From assembly GCF_028618695.1 (NCBI RefSeq), contig NZ_JAQIVI010000198.1, positions 1 through 15,833 on the forward strand: 15,833 bases of DNA, given 5' to 3'. The DNA comes from Natrinema soli (GTDB taxonomy: Archaea > Halobacteriota > Halobacteria > Halobacteriales > Natrialbaceae). Below the pieces are notes generated by a model. That model was given only the letters and a program-made list of their open reading frames with translations. It did not search any database and was not told where the DNA came from. Each line of letters begins with the position of its first letter. The first letter of the stretch is position 1. This document shows positions 13,634 to 15,833 of this stretch, in pieces. The translations under genes were made by a program, and so were the position numbers.

Positions 13634-14878
13634 ATGAGCCGAGTCCGTACGCTCGTCGTCGTCGTGCTGGTCGTCGTCGGGAGTACCGCGACCGGAATCG
13701 GTGCGCTCCCGGCGGCCGCGCAGGAAGACGACAGCCTCTCCACGGTCGAACTCGGCGTGATCGACGGTGCCACCGTCTGCGTCCGGCAACTCTCGTCGGA
13801 TACCAATCAACTGGTTGTCCAGAACGACGCGTACGAGGACATCACCATCTATCTCGACGGGAACAGACGGGTCGATCTCGAGCAGACGCAACCGGAGGCG
13901 ACCATCGTGTTGCAGACCGACCGGCAAAACGAGGGGATAAACAACCTCTCCGAGGTCGGCGAGTGCGTCACCGCCGACCGGAGCAACGTCGTCGTCAACG
14001 CTCGCTCGATCACCGTGCGGGGACTCTCGACCAGCGGCTATTCGGTCGAAACGGGCTCGAGCACGGATATCCCCGAGCCTGCGATATTCGACGTGCCCGC
14101 CAACGAGAGCGCATCCGCTACCGAGAGCGACGGGGCGAACGACGAAACCGACGGGACGCCGGACGAGGATGAGACCGACGACTTCGAAAACTGGCCGGAC
14201 GGAGCGGACAGCTCCGATGAGACGTCGGACGACACTGGAAACGAGTCGACCGAGACTGACGGACAGAATGACGATGCCGTGACCGAACCGGTCGACGAAC
14301 CCGATGATCCCCTCGATGAGACCACCGGACCGGTCGACGACTCACTCGACCGGACCGAAGAGAGGGTCAACGACACCATCGACCACACCGAGGAGACAGT
14401 CACCGACACCGACGGAACGGTCGAAGACACTGCCGATCACACTGAAGGAACAGTCGAAGACACTACCGATCACACTGAAGGAACAGTCGAAGACACTACC
14501 GATCACACTGAAGGAACAGTCGAAGACACTACCGATCACACTGAAGGAACGGTCAACGAGACGGTTGACCACGTCGGGGATACCACCGAAGACGTGACGG
14601 AGACGGTCACCAACGAACCGAACGAGACGGACGAACAGCTCGTCGAATCGACCGAAGAAACGGTTAATCATACGGCGGAGGCCGTCAACGAAACTGGTGA
14701 TCAGGTCGAGGAAACGGCCAACGAAACCGGTGATCAGGTCGAGGAAACGACCAACGAAACCGGTGACCAAGTCGAGGAAACGACCAACGAAACCGGTGAT
14801 CAGGTCGAAGAAACGACCAATGAAACCGGTGACCACATTGAGAAAACGGCCGAAGAGACGACGGAGCCGCTGAGCTAG
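13634..14878 (+). CDS. Secreted acidic protein with 11-residue repeat arrays (414 aa)
   Basis: MSRVRTLVVVVLVVV starts a Sec-type signal peptide with likely cleavage near 'LPAAAQ' (about 28-30). Residues 31-157 look like a small beta domain with two Cys (C49, C111). The rest is an extremely acidic, Thr-rich region with two arrays of 11-residue repeats: four units of 'EDTTDHTEGTV' (264-307) and five of 'NETGDQVEETT' (352-406). Every unit of the second array carries an N-E-T sequon, and others are scattered upstream, so heavy N-glycosylation by the archaeal AglB system is likely. No C-terminal membrane anchor or PGF motif is seen, so it should be released or held by partners. A GTG start at 13565, overlapping the previous gene by 14 bases, would add 23 residues before the signal peptide and is less likely. 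Lies third among the larger genes of the operon. Confidence 0.78.
   Translation: MSRVRTLVVVVLVVVGSTATGIGALPAAAQEDDSLSTVELGVIDGATVCVRQLSSDTNQLVVQNDAYEDITIYLDGNRRVDLEQTQPEATIVLQTDRQNEGINNLSEVGECVTADRSNVVVNARSITVRGLSTSGYSVETGSSTDIPEPAIFDVPANESASATESDGANDETDGTPDEDETDDFENWPDGADSSDETSDDTGNESTETDGQNDDAVTEPVDEPDDPLDETTGPVDDSLDRTEERVNDTIDHTEETVTDTDGTVEDTADHTEGTVEDTTDHTEGTVEDTTDHTEGTVEDTTDHTEGTVNETVDHVGDTTEDVTETVTNEPNETDEQLVESTEETVNHTAEAVNETGDQVEETANETGDQVEETTNETGDQVEETTNETGDQVEETTNETGDHIEKTAEETTEPLS
14423..14554 (+). repeat. Array A: four 33-bp coding repeats
   Basis: The units start at 14423, 14456, 14489 and 14522 and encode EDTxDHTEGTV. Units 2 and 3 are identical; units 1 and 4 differ from them by one base each. 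Degenerate forms of the unit lie just upstream. The near-identity at third codon positions shows recent duplication or homogenisation. Confidence 0.9.
14687..14851 (+). repeat. Array B: five 33-bp coding repeats with a sequon in each
   Basis: The units start at 14687, 14720, 14753, 14786 and 14819 and encode NETGDQVEETx; the last is NETGDHIEKTA. The copies differ mainly at synonymous positions, so this array is slightly older or less homogenised than array A. The 33-bp period equals 11 residues, as in LEA-like and apolipoprotein-like helices. Confidence 0.9.
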
Positions 14879-14880
14879 TA

Positions 14881-14937
14881 ATGCCAGACGCACGCAATCG
14901 GCACGCCGTTCAGAAACGTGGTGAGAGCGAGAGATGA
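14881..14937 (+). CDS. Mini-ORF (18 aa) bridging two operon genes
   Basis: ATG 14881 lies two bases after the TAG of the repeat-protein gene, and its TGA overlaps the ATG of the next gene as ATGA (14934-14937). The peptide is MPDARNRHAVQKRGESER, basic and not recognised. The exact fit between stop and start codons suggests it could keep ribosomes moving through the 55-base gap (translational coupling). The ribosome-binding site of the next gene lies inside it. A chance frame of this length is also quite possible. Confidence 0.25.
   Translation: MPDARNRHAVQKRGESER
14920..14925 (+). promoter_or_regulatory. Shine-Dalgarno GGTGAG of the last operon gene
   Basis: GGTGAG matches the anti-Shine-Dalgarno end of haloarchaeal 16S rRNA and lies eight bases before ATG 14934, an optimal spacing. 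It fixes the start of the downstream membrane protein and supports its place inside a polycistronic transcript. Confidence 0.6.
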
Positions 14938-15395
14938 GTGAATACGAGACGCTCGGCGTCGAAGCGGACGAACTATCGATCGAGGCGATCGACACGTGGA
15001 TCATCGTCGGCGCCGCCACCGCCGGCATTCTCGTCAATCTCACCGGGCTGATGGTCCCGCTGCTCACTCGTATCGGCGGCGGTGTCGTCGCCGGATTCAT
15101 CGCCGCGTACGCCGTCGGTCGGATCGTCTCCGGCATCGGTCACGCGGTGATCGCGAGCGCGGTCGTCGGCGGCGTCGCGGGAACGGTGACGGCGTTCCTC
15201 GGAACGCTTCTCGGACTGTACAACGAACCGCCGCTGCTGGTACTCAAGTCAATCGGCCCGATCAGTCCGATGCTCACGGGACTCGGACTGCCGAGCGTCG
15301 TTCTGATCGTGCTCGCCTTCTCGGTGCTGACCGCCATCGACGGGTTCATCGGCGGACTGGTCGGAAGCGGTCTGCGGGCGCTTCTCCCGTGGTGA
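14934..15395 (+). CDS. DUF5518-like four-helix membrane protein (153 aa)
   Basis: After a short acidic start come about four membrane helices, near residues 22-45, 48-68, 70-95 and 122-150. They contain many small-residue motifs ('GGGVVAGFIAAYAVG', 'AVVGGVAGTVTAFLG', 'GGLVGSGLRALL'). The layout and Gly-rich helices match the DUF5518-type membrane proteins common in haloarchaea, whose function is unknown. The start is set by a GGTGAG site eight bases upstream. It is the last gene of the envelope operon and 56 bases separate it from the repeat-protein gene. Its product may form a membrane platform with the DUF6114-like protein, but this is inference from position only. Confidence 0.72.
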   Translation: MSEYETLGVEADELSIEAIDTWIIVGAATAGILVNLTGLMVPLLTRIGGGVVAGFIAAYAVGRIVSGIGHAVIASAVVGGVAGTVTAFLGTLLGLYNEPPLLVLKSIGPISPMLTGLGLPSVVLIVLAFSVLTAIDGFIGGLVGSGLRALLPW

Positions 15396-15512
15396 GCTGT
15401 GGCGCAACGCCGCTGCCGCTCGTCTCCCTCTCCCGGAACTGGACGATAGTAGCCACTGACAGTCACTGCACACCACTCGCACGATGGCGTTGCCAGCAGC
15501 GTGTCATTCGTT

Positions 15513-15833
15513 TCAGCGGCTACTAGAGGCAACCCGCCCGACGGTGACGAAGAACGGGACCGTTTCCGCGCGGCGATACTCCTTCGCACCCATCTGCTCG
15601 ACGACGGTTCGCCCCATCTCCCGCCACGAACTGCGGAGGTCGTCGTACTCCGACTCGGTCACCGCCCCCGAGAGGATGGTCTCCCGGTCGTCAGCCAGCC
15701 CGTCACCGGTCGCCTTCCGGCGGGCCGCCGTCAGCGCGCCGTCGCTGTACGGCGGTTCGACCGTTCGAACGTGGTCGTACCGGCGAGTTGCGAGCACCTC
15801 GAGTCCCGCCGTCTCGAACGCGTCGCGAGCGCC
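15513..15833 (-). CDS. C-terminal part of a probable class I SAM-dependent methyltransferase, start beyond window
   Basis: The frame is open from the right edge (first codons GARDAFETAGLEVLATRRYDHV) to TGA at 15513-15515, 106 residues in all. The pattern 'F..AGLEVLATRRYDHV', then a helical insert and a final beta strand 'ETVPFFVTVGRVA' is what one sees at the end of Methyltransf_11/25-type enzymes, where the last strands close the Rossmann sheet. The SAM-binding motifs lie outside the window, so the assignment rests on the C-terminal pattern only. It is convergent with the envelope operon and ends 117 bases after it; the short gap holds no evident gene. Confidence 0.55.
   Translation of the reverse strand, partial: GARDAFETAGLEVLATRRYDHVRTVEPPYSDGALTAARRKATGDGLADDRETILSGAVTESEYDDLRSSWREMGRTVVEQMGAKEYRRAETVPFFVTVGRVASSSR

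Noticed and set aside
14423..14851. CRISPR-like array of 33-bp repeats
   Set aside because: The repeats are directly adjacent without spacers, keep the reading frame and encode 11-residue units, so they are coding tandem repeats.
14342..15136. Minus-strand frame of 264 codons with repeated segments
   Set aside because: It mirrors the 11-residue repeat arrays of the plus-strand secreted protein; the plus frame has the signal peptide, operon position and sequons.

Overview
The window looks like chromosomal DNA from a halophilic archaeon (class Halobacteria, probably a Natrialbales-type genome). The evidence is the high GC content with strong G/C preference at third codon positions, very acidic proteins, AT-rich TATA boxes about 25-35 bp upstream of leaderless starts, and several haloarchaea-typical families: an HTH-10 (Bat-like) regulator, a PRC-barrel protein and a DUF5518-like membrane protein. 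Long open frames antisense to real genes are everywhere because of the composition and are not annotated. Family names come from recalled sequence patterns; no database search was run.

Left part (1-2570): a gene cut by the left edge encodes a ferritin-fold di-metal oxidase of the R2/R2lox type. Behind it, on the same strand, lies an SCP2-like (sterol-carrier-protein-like) gene, and facing that one is a divergent paralogue. Between 2571 and 4312 are a doubtful small gene, a multi-pass membrane protein and a leaderless PRC-barrel gene. The PRC-barrel gene ends against an unusual 80-bp imperfect palindrome.

Middle (4313-10053): this is an acyl-lipid region. A third, shorter SCP2-like gene sits one base ahead of an acyl-CoA dehydrogenase on the minus strand. 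An AMP-forming acyl-CoA synthetase (minus) and a short-chain dehydrogenase (plus) follow. Together with the R2-like oxidase this suggests activation, carriage and oxidation of hydrophobic CoA thioesters. No thiolase or enoyl-CoA hydratase is seen here, so any complete pathway must use genes elsewhere. A small two-helix membrane protein with an internally duplicated N-terminus lies in between.

Right part (10333-15833): an HTH-10 regulator and a SAM-dependent methyltransferase lie on the minus strand. Divergent from the methyltransferase is a compact plus-strand operon of cell-envelope genes. It contains a 45-codon small ORF with a near-ideal Shine-Dalgarno site, a secreted DUF6230-like protein, a DUF6114-like membrane protein, a secreted acidic protein with two arrays of 11-residue repeats full of N-glycosylation sequons, an 18-codon mini-ORF and a DUF5518-like membrane protein. 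The DUF6230/DUF6114 pair is otherwise familiar from Streptomyces and other actinobacteria. Its combination here with a repeat-rich secreted partner is the best candidate in the window for an undescribed envelope system. The window ends inside a second methyltransferase gene (minus strand, C-terminal part only).
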